Assembly (NCBI GenBank): GCA_037178975.1
Contig: JASJZH010000002.1
Span: 2,108,001-2,172,000, forward strand
Direction of reading: 5' to 3'
DNA: 64,000 nucleotides
Source: Oscheius tipulae
Taxonomy: Eukaryota; Nematoda; Chromadorea; Rhabditida; Rhabditidae
Made by a program: the position numbers and the translations under genes. Below, piece by piece: positions 22,044-34,371 of this stretch. Positions within the stretch are counted from its first letter, which is position 1. Each line of letters begins with the position of its first letter. The notes below the pieces were generated by a model that was given only the letters and a program-made list of their open reading frames with translations, searched no databases and had not been told where the DNA came from.

Positions 22044-23758
22044 GCAGAGAAAAGCTGGGTGATTAGGTTGAAGGGCAAGGGAACCGCCTTTCACAGCTGG
22101 CGGCTAAAAACTTGAAATAGCCCGGATGAAGGTCAGGTCGGGATCGAGCCTAAACCAGGAATGAAATCTGATTCCCTGTTCCTCTGTGATTTGGCAGCCA
22201 ATTCAATTTTTGAGGAGTTTTGGCCCAGACAGTGTCACCACATTATACATTCCCAGTGCTCTAATGACATGTGGTTAGTCGCCACACTGTGCCCTTTTTC
22301 AACTCCCTACTGATCCTTTCTGTTGATTCAACACAAAGGCTTACAGGTTTCGTACATGGTACTTACTTGACTGCGCAGCTTGCTATAATGACTACAATAT
22401 GCTCGAAAGGAGGTTGAGGGCTATCGCGTAAGTGCTTTGCAGTTACAAATCTTTTCTGATTGTAGTCCTCGAACTATTTTTAGCCATAAGCAGGACAACT
22501 ACAACGGCGATAAAGGGTCCTTTCAGATCTATCTACAATCGGGAGAACTATAATAATCATGACAAGAAGAATCTGTGGAGTTTGGATAGTTACCTTAGAT
22601 GCTCCTCTATCACTTGCTCAGTGATGTTACTCTACCCGTTGTCGCTCTACCATACTGTTACAGGTGTTTGTCACCTCATATTGAAATCATATCCCATGAG
22701 CTATCTGGGCATTATTTATGAACCAGTGATTCATACAAATTCGCAGCACCACCGGCGCTGGTCTCATCTGCGACCGTTTGTTTGTCCTCGCTTGGTGAAG
22801 AATAAACTGTGTTGTTGGATATCATGTTGTCTTTGTCGTAGATTCACTTCGCAACAAGTTCGGCAGCTCTTGAGTAGTTTGTCAGAAGTAGATTCCCCTT
22901 TGCTACACCAGATATATAGTATGAAAAAGGTTGAGCTTCTATACACGTGTGTTCTACCTGGACAACTGGCTGGAAACGACCATTCTTGCACCAGGATGGT
23001 CCGTCTTCAACGAGATCAGACTCACCGTTTAACCCACAAGACCCCTTGGGTAATCAAAGACCAGAAGAACTGAACCTCTTTACTGTTCCGGAGTCCAAGA
23101 AGCAGCCCCCACCTCCATTACGCAACGTTTCGCAAGGTCCCCCGGCTTCGCTTTTGGATTTTCTCGGACCATTGTCAGTTTCAGTTTTTCTGTTTTCCTT
23201 TGGGGTCTTTCTTTCCCCTTTGCCCTCTTCCCGGTCTGAAAAAAACGTGTCAAAACATTGACAGGAGGTGACGGATGCCAGCTGTGTCTACATAAGTTCT
23301 TCTGACAGAAGCTATCCAGGGATCTTCGTTCTTTTCAATTGAAAGCACTTTTGGAAAGAGTTGCTAATTTTGTAGGTTTAGCAAAAGCTTTTCCGAAAAT
23401 AACTCTCTGGAAGCAATTACGAAACTTTTGCTTTCGGAAACACTGCAAAAGCGAGTTACTTTGAATTGCTGCTCGCCCCCTAGCGGGCTGCCACGTCTCT
23501 TTGGCTAGTTCTACTTTTACACCTCTCGGGTAGACTACTATAGAAATGGGGACCCGTAGCTTGAAAGTGATGTCATCTGAGTTCACAAGAGCCTGTTGTG
23601 CAGTTTCGCGTCCGGACTGACGAGGAATTGCGTACCAGGCCGGGTCCGGAGCGTGCTATCACCTGTTTCGTCTCTGTGAATTCTACCTTTTGCCTTCTTT
23701 TGCATTTTAACATTCATTTGCCCCTTAGAAATCATCACTTTTTAGAGTACAAGAAAAT
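22044..23758. other. Intergenic between the secreted-protein gene and xrn-1
   Basis: A plus-strand frame at 22432-23073 is long, but it has no similarity I recognise and no conserved start context. I do not call it a gene. The part near 23240-23580 should contain the xrn-1 promoter. Confidence 0.4.
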
Positions 23759-26700
23759 ATGGGAGTACCGAAGTTCTACCGATGGATTTCGGAACGCTAC
23801 CCGACGCTGAGCGAGGTCATCAGCGACTCCCAGGTATGCTTTGACTTGATTCTTTGAGGGAATTGACATGGGGCAGAGATAGACAGATTTTTGACTCATA
23901 CCTTCATTTCTAGATCCCCGAATTTGACAACCTCTACCTGGACATGAACGGGATCATCCACCAATGCTCCCATCCAAACGACGACGATGTGACATTCCGG
24001 ATCACCGAAGAGGCCATCTTCCAGGATATCTTCGACTACATTGAGAAGCTGTTTATGATTGTTCGCCCAAACAAGGTCTTCTTCATGGCGGTCGACGGAG
24101 TGGCCCCGCGCGCCAAGATGAACCAGCAGAGAGCACGCCGCTTCATGTCGGCCCGGACAGCACAGGAACAGATGGAGAAGGCGATCAAGAAAGGCGAGGA
24201 ACTCCCGGATGAGAAGAGATTTGACTCCAATTGCATCACTCCAGGTTGATAGTTCTTACTTTCTTTTCTTTTTCAACAAGGTTTTTCAACAAGAAAGAGA
24301 GATAGAGATACATAGACAGAGAGACTGAGTGACAAAGAGACAGTTACTTATCAACAATTAACAGGTACCCCTTTCATGACACGCCTCCATGCCCAGCTGA
24401 ATGCATTCGTCTCACGCAAAATCACCACCGACCCGAAATGGCAGGGCAAGCGAATCGTCGTCTCCGGCCACAACGTCCCCGGCGAAGGAGAGCACAAGAT
24501 CATGGACTTCATTAGAGCGGAGAGGGCGGGGAAGGACTACGACCCCAACACGAGGCATTGCATGTATGGACTAGACGCCGACTTGGTAGGTTTCACTTCC
24601 CGATCCTTTGAAATCTTTCAAATCCAGATGATGCTGGGTATCTGCAGCCATGAGCCTCATTTCTCGCTACTCCGCGAAGAGGTCAAGTTCGGACGTATGC
24701 CGCAGAAGCCCCATGCGAAGAAGGGCGAGAAGGCCGTGGTGAAGAAGGATCCGAAGCGCTGCGCCCCGGACCAGATCACGTTTCATCTGCTACATCTGTC
24801 CCTCATGAGGGAATACCTCTACTGGGAGTTCCACGATCTGAAGGACAAGCTCAGCTTCCCGTACGACCAAGAGAGGATTGCCGATGACTGGATCCTGATG
24901 TGCTTCCTCGTCGGAAACGATTTCATCCCGCATCTACCACATGTCCACATCCACGACGATGGACTGCCTTTCCTCTACGATGCCTACAAGAGGGTCCTCC
25001 CCACTTTGGACGGTGAGTCTTTTGAATCTTGGCTTTGTAGTTTAGACTATTGGTTTTGAGTTGGGTCTTTTAGAGTTATTGCTATGACCGGAATTTGACT
25101 ACTCGTACCATCTGGGTTCAGAGGCATCACGATTCTAAACGTGATAGTTTCTCGCTGCCTAGATGGTACGGGAAAAGAGTTTGCAAAGTTGAAGTGGGTG
25201 GAGACCTATCTCTGGAATCTCAACTAACGCTCCTTTTTTTCAGGCTACATCAACGAATCCGGCTGGCTGAATCTGAAGCGATTCGAAGTATTCCTCAAGG
25301 CCGTGGCTGACAACGACAAAGGCCACTTCATGAAGATTATCGAGGATAAGAGTTTCCTAGAGTCGAAGAGAACTGAAGGCCAGCAGCCGAGTGGCTCTCG
25401 CCCCGGACTCTACGACGCCCTCGACGAGCAGCTCGAGGCTTTCAACGACTCGGACATGTCCAGCTGCACTGACGATGAGGATGAGGATCACGAATCGGAC
25501 ACCGAGTCCGGAGATGCTGCCTTTGTGAGCAGTGATGAAGAGGATGAAATCGAGTCGACACAGAAGTCGAGCTCCGAGACAGATATCCAGTCGGCTGCCG
25601 ACGCGCTGGCCTCTCTCGACGTCGAGGATCCGGCTGACAGTGAATTCGCTCGTGAGATGGCTCTGCGCGAGTTTGCTCCCATGGACGAGAAGGACTTTGA
25701 GAGCAGTGTGGCCGCCTGCTGGTCCAGGACCATCGGGAACTCGTTCAAGCGACACAAGAAGGAATACTACAAGGAGAAGCTGAAATACGGGAACATCAGC
25801 AAGGACCAGCTGCGCGGACAGTCTGAGGGATACGTAAGGGCCATCCAATGGGTCCTCCACTACTATTACCATGGATGTGTCTCCTGGAATTGGTAAGTCT
25901 GCCTCTCTGCCCCTCTCTGTCTCTATGTCTCTTTCTAAATAGCTCTTTTCAGGTTCTTCCAGCACCACTACGCTCCTTACATCTCGGATGTGACAGACTT
26001 CTCCGGCATGACGATGGATTTTGAGCTGTCGAAGCCCTTCCATCCGTTTGAGCAGCTTCTGGCTGTCCTTCCCGCCGCCAGTTCGGATTGTCTCCCTCCG
26101 GCTCTGCGTGAACTGATGTGCGACAAGAACTCTCCCATCGCCGACTTCTATCCGATGGACTTCAAGACAGATCTAAATGGCAAAAAGAACGACTGGGAAG
26201 CCGTCGTCCTCATCCCGTTCATTCAAGAGTCGAGACTTCTGGAAGCCATCAAAAGCAAGGAACCGATGATGACGGCGGAGGAGAAGAAGAGAAACGAGCA
26301 CGGACAGCACGTACTGTGGACGAGTGAGACTGACAAAGACGGAAAAGCCAAGCCTAAGTGAGTTTTGCCTTTGAGAGAGACAGAGAGAAAAAGAGACAGA
26401 TCACTCATCATCCACTTGCAGACCGACACTGCTCAGCATGGACATCTACCACATTCCGAAGGAGAAGGTCGTCTGGGGCTTGCTGCCCAACGTCAAGCTC
26501 GATGTCTACTTCCCCGGCTTCCCCACGATGAAGCATCTGCCCCACATTGGCCAGCTCCGATGCGTCAACGTTTCCGTCTTCCAGCAGGCCAGCAAGAAGC
26601 ACTCGATGGTTCTGTCAATCGACGAGAGACCCGACCAGCAGGCGGACCTGAACACCGTGGCCACCGATCTCATTGGCAAGGAGGTCTGTGTCGAATGGCC

Positions 26701-29269
26701 TGTCCTGAAGATTGGCATGGTCGACCACGTGATCAGTCAGACCCACCGCTACTCGGCCGAGAAAGACGGCTCAATCACCGTCGAAGAACTGGATCCGGAC
26801 CAGAAGAAGATAGCAGCCACGAAACTTCGTGAGCTGAAGGATCGACAGATGTCCCGCTTCGCCATCGATTGTAACAGTTCACAGGCCATCGTCTACGTCA
26901 GACGCTTCCTCGGAGTCAACTATGAGGCCGTGGATGGAACTCTCATTCCGCGGAAGCAGTACGGAGGTGTAGAGGATGCTATGGCTGTCCCCATCAATCT
27001 TGTCGTCACGGTAAGCCTCTCTTTTGCCTTTTGAACCTACATGTTTCGTTCTAGAACATTACCGTAGAGCAAGGCCGTCGCCTGCAGGAGATCCCCGTGG
27101 AACAGGCCTATCCGCCGAACAGTCGTGTCTTTGTGATGGCTCCTAGCGTCCAGGCCTTCGGCTATCCCTGCCTCGTAGACGCCATCGAGGATCCCAACAA
27201 GGCGAGTTGCCGTGTCAGGATCAAGTGCGCTCTGACGGCTCAACCGGACCTCACCCCGATCAGGAACGATATCCAGGCACACAGTCTGAGATGGTACGAT
27301 GGATACGGCGCTTGCAAGCAAGTCAATAGTGAGTTTTGTTCTGTTGTTCTGTATCTCTGTCTTTCTGCCTCTCTCTGTCTCTATATCTCTCTTCTCAATT
27401 CTCCATTTCAGTCAGCAACCGTCTGATGGGAAGAATCACCGGGACCATCTTCCTGGTCGAGGGAAAGAGCGGAAACCACGACACCCCGCACCACCATCAC
27501 GGAGTCAAGTACAACATTGGTCTGAACTTAAAGCTGACCAAGAAGAATCTCGAAGTGCCAGACTTTTCCCGTCGTACAAAGTCGGGCATCTGGCAGTACT
27601 CCCTTCTGGCTGTCAACTGTCTGGCCGACTACAAGAAGAGGTTCCCAGAGATTTTCAAATGTCTCGAGCAGAGCACCTCCTACGATGACATCTACTATTC
27701 TGGCGACATATGGGAGAACGAGGATCGGCACGAGAGGAGACTGACCGAGCTGAGAGACTACCTGGCAGCGCTCCCGTCGGCCCAAATCGAGAAGCAAGAT
27801 GCTGGAAGTATGACTGCTGACTGCATGCTGCTCAGTCATCTGGAGATGCTTCTTCAAAACACGAAAGCCAAAACAACCATGTTTAAGGGGTCCGTCACCC
27901 CGAATCTCATCTGGAGGGTGAGTCTTTTGGTTTTGAAGAGACACAGAGACACAAAGAGATAAGAGCTCATTCTGTACTATTTCAGCCTGATCTTTACGAT
28001 GGAAAGGTCCGTCCCGACCCAGAAGCCGATTTCCAGCTGTTGGACCGCGTCGTCAACACAGCCCACGGACAGGTCCCGTTTGGCCAGCTCGGAACAGTCA
28101 TCAGTGTCATGGCAGACAAGATTGAGGTCCTGTTCGACAAGGAATTCCAAGGAGGATACAAGAAGTAAGTCCCTTTTGAGTTTGTCTTTAATTCTGATCG
28201 TATCAGAAAAAATCTGGCCTCGTGCGCTCGTGTCCCCATCGCCTCTCTGATCAACATCACCTTTGGCAAGGAGCGCAAAGGAAAGCCGAAGATGGAGATG
28301 GAGGAGAGACCCTCGACTTCGAGAGCCCCCGGTCGACTGGCAGCCGGCCGAGATGCTCCCAGACAGTCGGATTGGTACAAGAAGGGCGCTAAGAAGGAGG
28401 CTCCCTACACGGAACACCCGATCCTGAAGAAGCTGCTGGCAGAGCCGGGCTCGATGAAAATCTTGAGCAGAAACCAGGAGGACGGACGGACGGACACGAG
28501 TTCAGCCCCTCCGAAGGAGACCAAACCGGTCAAGATGCTCATCAAGAGACAGGAAACGGTTGAGGAGAAGAACAAGGCTGTGGAGAGCCGAATCCACGAC
28601 ATGCTCGGACTGAATCTGGACAAGAAAGCCATGAAGGAGGAGAAAAAAAAGACCGAGAGAGAAGAGATCGAAGCCGCGGTGAAGGATATCATGAAGGATG
28701 TCGGCAATCAGCCTGAGGAGAAGAAGAAGGAGCCTCTGCCCGGAAAATGGGACCCCAATAAGGACAACAAGAGGTAGGTGTTCTTTTTGACCACAGTTCA
28801 TCAAATACTTTAGTCATCCGAAAGAGACGGTCTTCACAAACAGCTCTGTCAAGGCCGTACAGCGTGAGCCGACGGTCATAACAGCCTCTACACCGAATAT
28901 CATGCCAGTGAAGACTGTTCTGCCCACTAGAGCAGCTGTCTCTGCTGCCGGTCCTGCCACAACGACGTTGATCCCGACTTCGAACATGGATCGCATGCAT
29001 CTGACCGACTTGAAGCCGAGCACTGTGAGTTTTTGAGATAAACAGGATCATATCTCTTCTTCCAGATCCTCAAGCGTGGAGGTCCTGTCAACAATCGCAG
29101 TGGTGGAAGACATCCTGGTGGAAGAGGTGTGCCACCGCCTCAGAAGACTCCTCAGCCCGTCCCGATGCCCATCACGCAGCCATTCTCCTCCAGCACGAGC
29201 TCTTCCTCAACTGGAAATGGCAGAAAGCAGAAGAAATGTCGTCTGGCCGCCACCTTCCCGACATCTTAG
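23759..29269 (+). CDS. xrn-1: XRN1 5'-3' exoribonuclease
   Basis: Thirteen exons join in phase: 23759-23833, 23914-24244, 24365-24585, 24628-25012, 25244-25892, 25953-26357, 26422-27010, 27055-27328, 27412-27917, 27986-28164, 28207-28773, 28814-29024 and 29066-29269, giving about 1531 residues. The start MGVPKFYRWISERYP is the XRN1 signature. The nuclease core has LYLDMNGIIHQCSHP, FFMAVDGVAPRAKMNQQR, GEGEHKIMDFIR, YGLDADL and WILMCFLVGNDFIPHLP, so the catalytic acidic residues are present. A long acidic linker (about residues 370-450) follows, then the PAZ/KOW/winged-helix region and a basic, low-complexity tail. XRN1 degrades decapped mRNA in the cytoplasm. A TTTTTAG acceptor 14 nt before the ATG suggests trans-splicing. 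Part of exon 2 with flanking intron exists as an inverted copy near 63.4 kb. Confidence 0.97.
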
Positions 29270-29358
29270 TCGCAGTTCGTCTAGTCTCTTCCCCATAAGC
29301 TCGGGTTCTTATGTACAGCTGTGTCGTTTCAGTATTTAAAGTAAACCGTTTCATCTCA
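29269..29358 (+). repeat. xrn-1 3'UTR segment, duplicated downstream
   Basis: The roughly 88 bp directly after the xrn-1 stop (starting GTCGCAGTTCGTCTAGTC) recurs almost unchanged at 30434-30523. The copies share the words CCCATAAGCTCGGGTTC and TTTAAAGTAAACCGTTT. Confidence 0.9.
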
Positions 29359-31126
29359 CCAATTTGTACTCAAGTGAAAAATCGGCTTAGAACAATTGAA
29401 TAGAAGCTTCTTTTTTCGGATGAGTAGCCAGGAGGAGGGTGTACAATTCATTTGGTTCGCTGGTATTCTACATTGGAAGAAGTGCTGACCTGATCTGACT
29501 TAACTTTGCATACAGAACGTAGTCAAGTGATTGTGTAACTAACAATCTTCGGTCGTCATGGAGATCGACCTGACCCCTCAGGTTGTACTCGCATGCAATG
29601 GAGCTCGCCCGGCATTGATTACGGGTGAAACTTTATCTTTTATCTTGATGGAGATCTTGAGATTAGTGGGCAGAGTACGTCTGCCTTGCCCCCAAGTCTT
29701 CTTCGGACGAAATACAAGTTCTTCTGCCAGCAGTTGTTCCGCACTTCCCTGTGGTTTTGGTTGTAGAGCAGCAACAGCAAGAGTATCCCTCTATTACTAA
29801 AGCGCAAGCGTCCATCCGTGCGTCACCACGAAACAAAAGCTGGCAAGTCATGGCATGTCGAAAAGTTGTGCAGTTCAAAAGTTGTTGCCAATATTGGATG
29901 GCAAGTCAAATTTGGAATCGTTCTAGAACTTTGCTTTTGCTGTGAAGTCAATGGGAGTCTTTTGTTACGGCCCATCTCACCCAGCCGGTTCCCATTAAGA
30001 CTGAAGAGACGTTACAATTAGAGACTCTTCGCCCTCTCTCGTGTCATGTCTTCTTCTCCTCTCTTTTTTTCTCCTACGGGGCCTAAAGATGCCATTTTTC
30101 CCTCTCAACCCAGCCCCCGAGGTTGTTTTGCGTGAGTATGTTTCGGCTCCTGCCAGTTAGGTAAACTGTCAATGCAAACTGAAGGCAAAAGAATGGCGAA
30201 ACCGTCGGAGACGGCTGGTAGAGGGAGAGACAGCAGCGGACTTGGTAGCTCGTCGTTTCCTCCAGCTTTGGTAGCTTCCTTGTTGTTGTAACTTTTCTTC
30301 AACAGAATACAGGGTGGCCCATAACTACGAAAACAAAAACAAAACAGAGCAGAAAAAGAAAATCGACCATAAAGGTTTTATTCTTAACAAAAAAACCGAA
30401 CATAATTGTACGTTAAAATTCAAAGATATCGCCGTCGCAGTTCGTCTAGTCTCTTCCCCATAAGCTCGGGTTCTTATGTACAGCTGTTTTGTTCCAGTAT
30501 TTAAAGTAAACCGTTTTACCTCGACAGTAGTTACCTCTCGACCTTATCAATATGAACAGTTGAGGATGATACGAAGCTCAACTTATGGTTGACGAACGCA
30601 TGGCTGTAGGCCTATTCACCGAAGATAGTCTCTCTTTCTCTCACACACACACTCTCCGTCTCTGCTCAGACCGTTCTTCTCTCTGTTTTCTCTCCCATCT
30701 AGCGATTCTCCAGTCTCTACTTTATCAGTCTGTCTCAGTAATATTCAATCAGTACAGTTTTCTCACCATCTATTCAGGCAAAGCAAATAGAACTTGAAAG
30801 CCGCCTTATCAGGACAGTTCTCCGTCTACGCCTGCTTTACAACTGTTTCTCTGAGTTCCAAAGTTATCCGTAGAATCCCTCAAGAAAAACTCACGTGCCT
30901 GTTTCCCAACCCGTTTTTTCCTATGCTTTCGCGAGTACTATTCGAATTGTTTCTTCACATTATGAAATTGTATTTTAAAATCTTCATTTTGCACCCTGGA
31001 AACTAGTAATACACCACTGTCAAAGTGTTCCTTCTAAGTACCTGGGTTTAATTTGCTGGAAGACTTTTTGTCTACTGTTTCCTTCTATGATTACATACCT
31101 TATATGTCAGCGTTAGATTTGCAGAT
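29359..31126. other. Intergenic downstream of xrn-1
   Basis: No gene could be supported. The segment 29879-29932 resembles 52914-52967 (shared ATTGGATGGCAAGTCAA then TCTAGAAC), another dispersed repeat. A mariner-like end sits at 30306. From about 30600 the sequence becomes A/T-rich toward the accessory island. Confidence 0.45.
30434..30523 (+). repeat. Second copy of the xrn-1 3'UTR segment
   Basis: Direct repeat of 29269-29358 lying 1.16 kb downstream. It begins at the base next to the stop codon of the original and lacks the coding sequence. About 110 bp before it (30306) is ACAGGGTGGCCCATAACTAC, which looks like a mariner-type terminal repeat, so a transposition or repair event may have made the copy. 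Confidence 0.9.
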
Positions 31127-32269
31127 ATGCCCACTAATAAAAAAGAAAAGGAGAAAACTATGAAGGAAAAATTAAAGGAATTGGATAAAAAAATCAACCG
31201 TTATGAGAAGAAATATGAAACTGCAATCCATACGGGATGTCTTAAGGAAGTCCCCAAAAAGAACTATACGAATCTTTTGCGAGAAAGGTTGGACCACGGT
31301 CTTATTTATAAGAAAGAACATGCTAAATTTCTGTTGCAGATAGGACTTACCGAACAGGTTTGTTCTTATAAGTGACGACCTCATAAAAACATTTTGTAGG
31401 AATCTTTGGAAGGAGACGAAACCAGTTTGAAACTGCTAAAAGGGAAGAAACTGAACAATGAGTTTGTTTCAATGCACCGGTTATATTGCGAAGAGTGCGG
31501 GTTTATGCCCTCAGAATACGCCAAGTTTCCAGAGTTTGAAAACTAATAAGTATTACATTCTACCATTCAGGCATACCGAGGAGATTTGTAACTCTGAGAT
31601 TGCCAACGACGATGCCACTTTTGATGAGTTGATCAAAAAGTACAAGACAGCGGAACAGCACGAAGAAGTGAGCAAACTGTTCTTACTTGCTAAACACGAT
31701 TTAGTTGCCACCAGAAAGTAATCCAAGATACTACGTGTATTGCCTGATGGATAACGCCATCAACGACGCAGAAAATATCAGACTGTCAGACGTTCGAAGC
31801 ATCTTTTATATTGGATACAGAATAAAGGTAGGGCTGTCAAAGATGCAATGTAAGATTCAATTAGACTCGCCCTAGCCAACACTTTGAGGCAGACTGTCTA
31901 AAGAAGCAAACAACGCAGCCACAGAAAGGGAAAACTATGAAAAAAAACATGAGGATCCGTCAAGTTTGGGATAATGAGAATCCGGTTGTAATCTACAAGA
32001 TGGGTCCTTTAACGTTGCTCGATGCGATTCGAATGGAAGCCGTACTAATCAACGTCCTCCAAAAGAGATTGACCAACGATCGAATTCCCCGACTCAGTGA
32101 TTTTGGTATATCCTGGTCCAAAGAAGATAGAGTGGATTATGCGCTTTATCTTCTACACGAATTGTTCAAAACTGTTCCGACCCATAAGTCGCCCCCATGG
32201 TTGGACGAAACTGCTAAGAAAAGCAAGAAGAAGACCACTAAGACAAAAAACAATAACATCAAAAAGTAG
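31127..32269 (+). CDS. GIY-YIG endonuclease-like gene, compact, possibly frameshifted
   Basis: Exons 31127-31357, 31400-31524 and 31571 onward fit with GT donors and GTAG/TTCAG acceptors. The N-terminal part is highly charged and helical (KEKTMKEKLKELDKKI). The C-terminal part reads YYVYCLMD, then FYIGYRIK, a 37 bp intron (31828-31864), TRPSQHFEAD, IRQVW, and IRMEAVLINVL. This order fits GIY-YIG nucleases of the LEM-3/ANKLE1 type, which cut DNA: the Y-V-Y and F-Y-I-G strands, the arginine and histidine after them, and a glutamate in the last helix. The usual glycine-rich K-G after YIG is replaced by YR. Between the charged part and the domain the frame breaks (TAA at 31719; the domain resumes in another frame at 31723), so this is a pseudogene, two genes, or a missed splice. 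No ankyrin or LEM domain is seen. Confidence 0.5.
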
Positions 32270-33006
32270 AATAAACTTGTATATTCCAGAATGACATGAT
32301 AAAAGCGAGTGTCCGGACCTTTTTTCGAGTATGAGTTCTGACATGGGTCTTGAAGAGATAAACCAGCTGATCACGGTGGTGTATCTACAATGTATTTTAT
32401 CTGCGATTATCACCGAGAATTAAGGCCGTAAAGTTGCTCTCCCAGAACAAAACCTATCACTTGGCGGGGGCTGCCCCGTCAGCAATTAACTCTGACTTGT
32501 CAAAGGTTATAGCAATTATGACAGTAATTAGTTGTTAGCTTCGACTACTGAATTTTGTTGCTGCTTCAAAGCACTGGGAGTTACTCCTCGAGTTTTTTTT
32601 ACAACTGCTCGGAATAGGAATGAGATGAAATTAAACAGTCTAGGAACCAAAATCACATAGATATACAAAGTTCTATAACCCTTTCCCTCTCTTTCTACTA
32701 TTTAAATGTGCGTGTGTTTCTAGAACATTGTACGTCCAAAAGTGCTTTTTTACGAAATGAGGTGGTCTTGTTCTAACTGTGGAACCATATGACACTGATA
32801 TATTACCTCAAAAACTGCCTTATGTCCATTTCATAATCAAAAAGGCACATCCTCCCAGCACGACAAATTCACCTTGGAAGAATTGCGAAATTTCAAAGCC
32901 GTAAGGGCGATATGTATTTCTAATATGTAGGTAAAGAAGAAGAAGTGCAGAAAATACAAGAGGCTGTTGAACGAAATCACACTGGAAACAGCTGTAACTC
33001 GGTTTT
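32270..33006. other. Spacer between the island genes
   Basis: No supported exon. It contains the inverted counterpart (32301-32325) of a word at 987-1004, a segment resembling 775-900, and a short GC-rich fold-back near 32455-32475. Confidence 0.45.
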
Positions 33007-34186
33007 CTGGAGAAGCGAGAGAACTACTCACTAGGGCTACCAGATCCTACAAGTCTTAGTGCATTAACCCAAAAGGATCTCTTGGCCGTCTTTTCGAAGG
33101 TTTGTAGTTTGTCCCTCCTCGTCTTGTCTCTCTGTCTCTCTATCGTATTCTACTTTCTATAAACACATTCAGATGCATTCCCGGGCCTTTGCCAGGGCTC
33201 AACGGCTGTGCAAGAGTGTAAATGCCCTTCTGACGTCCCAACACAGCAAGTTCTGTGTTTGAATTAGGAATGGTGTCCTGGATATTCACACTTGCTGGAG
33301 GCCGAGTGGCCGATTTCATCGAGTAAGATCATCCCTACTATGTTCAACCACTTTCTTAGTTATTCAAATTCTCTCGCGATTTCGATTCTAGTTCCGGCGG
33401 TACTGACAGAATCGTTGAAAAGTCGTCGACCTTTCACTTTCCGAAAAATTAAAGGTCTAAGATAGACTGAACTAGATTTTTTCAATCACATGAAGTGGCC
33501 AAGTCTGGGGCTCAAATTGAAAATGAAGCACTCGGACAGGTGGGCTGTAAAGCCATGGATGAAGAACTAGAGAGTGAGGCTATTTCACCAAAGTTTAGTT
33601 GCCTTGCAGCTGGTTCGTAGTCTTGTAAGTTCAGCACTGTCTATAATAGGACTGTATTCAGGAGCCGAGAATACTCCACTTTTATGTTAACGACCCGGTT
33701 TCAATGGAAGGAGTCCTGGCTTCAGCCGAAGGAGTGTAGAAGTATGTTTGGACCACAGGTGAAATTATAAGAATTATAGAGGTAACCGAAAAAAAACAGG
33801 GGGTTTACGATTTGTTTTTAGAAATGGAAAAGTGGGAGAGATATGTACAGGGTGAAGAAGCTAAATGGCTACCTGTCAATCGAGACACGGACTAATTTGG
33901 CCAATGCTGTAGTCGAATATCATGGTTTTGCGAATATACGGATGTCTGGAAGTTTTCACTGTATAGACAGTAGTTATCTCGTCTCCTTCATAGAGGACTC
34001 ACGTTATAGAGTCCTATTTGACGTACGTTCGTTGTCTGACCTCATTGTCCCCAAAAACCATATATGCTCATCGGGGGTGATCCCCCAATCGATCATTCCA
34101 TCTATTTGTGCGACATTGACGGCCCACTTGACCCTCTGGCTTTCGAGCAGCTTCTCAAAAGTTATGGTCGTTTAGATGCCAATTAG
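33007..34186 (+). pseudogene. Decayed tandem copy of the unrecognised gene at 34372-36399
   Basis: Pieces align in order with the downstream gene. LEKRENYSLGLPDPTS and QKDLLAVFSK match LEKRGQCSLPLPDPVN and QKDLLAVFAK. MHSRAFARAQRLCKSVN (ATG 33173) matches MHSRAFSRSHRLSKSVN. MKWPSLGLKL matches MKWPTLKLIL. VRSLSDLIVPKNH matches ISTLSDLIIYQKN, and DPLAFEQLLKSYG matches DPQAFGDVLKAYD. An in-frame TGA after SKFCV and several frame changes show decay. The splice sites before QKDLLAVF-K and MHSRAF are still recognisable. Confidence 0.75.
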
Positions 34187-34371
34187 TCCAACTTATTGGT
34201 TCAATGTTTGTTTTTTCCTTTCTTTGGTATCTATCTCTTACGCTTTGAGCCTTTTCCTCGGCCAAAGCAGTCTCTAAAGTTCCTGAGGGAACAGGCCAGT
34301 TCTCTTTTGCATTTTGAACTGTTTGACTTCTTCTAGTTTGCCATGCTAATTTAAAAAAAGTATGATTCAGG

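Noticed and set aside
22432-23073. 213-codon open frame on the plus strand
   Set aside because: No similarity recognised, biased composition, no splice or start context, and overlapping antisense frames equally open; likely chance.
25357-26043. 228-codon minus-strand frame inside xrn-1
   Set aside because: Antisense shadow of the xrn-1 coding exons; the sense frame carries the conserved XRN1 blocks.
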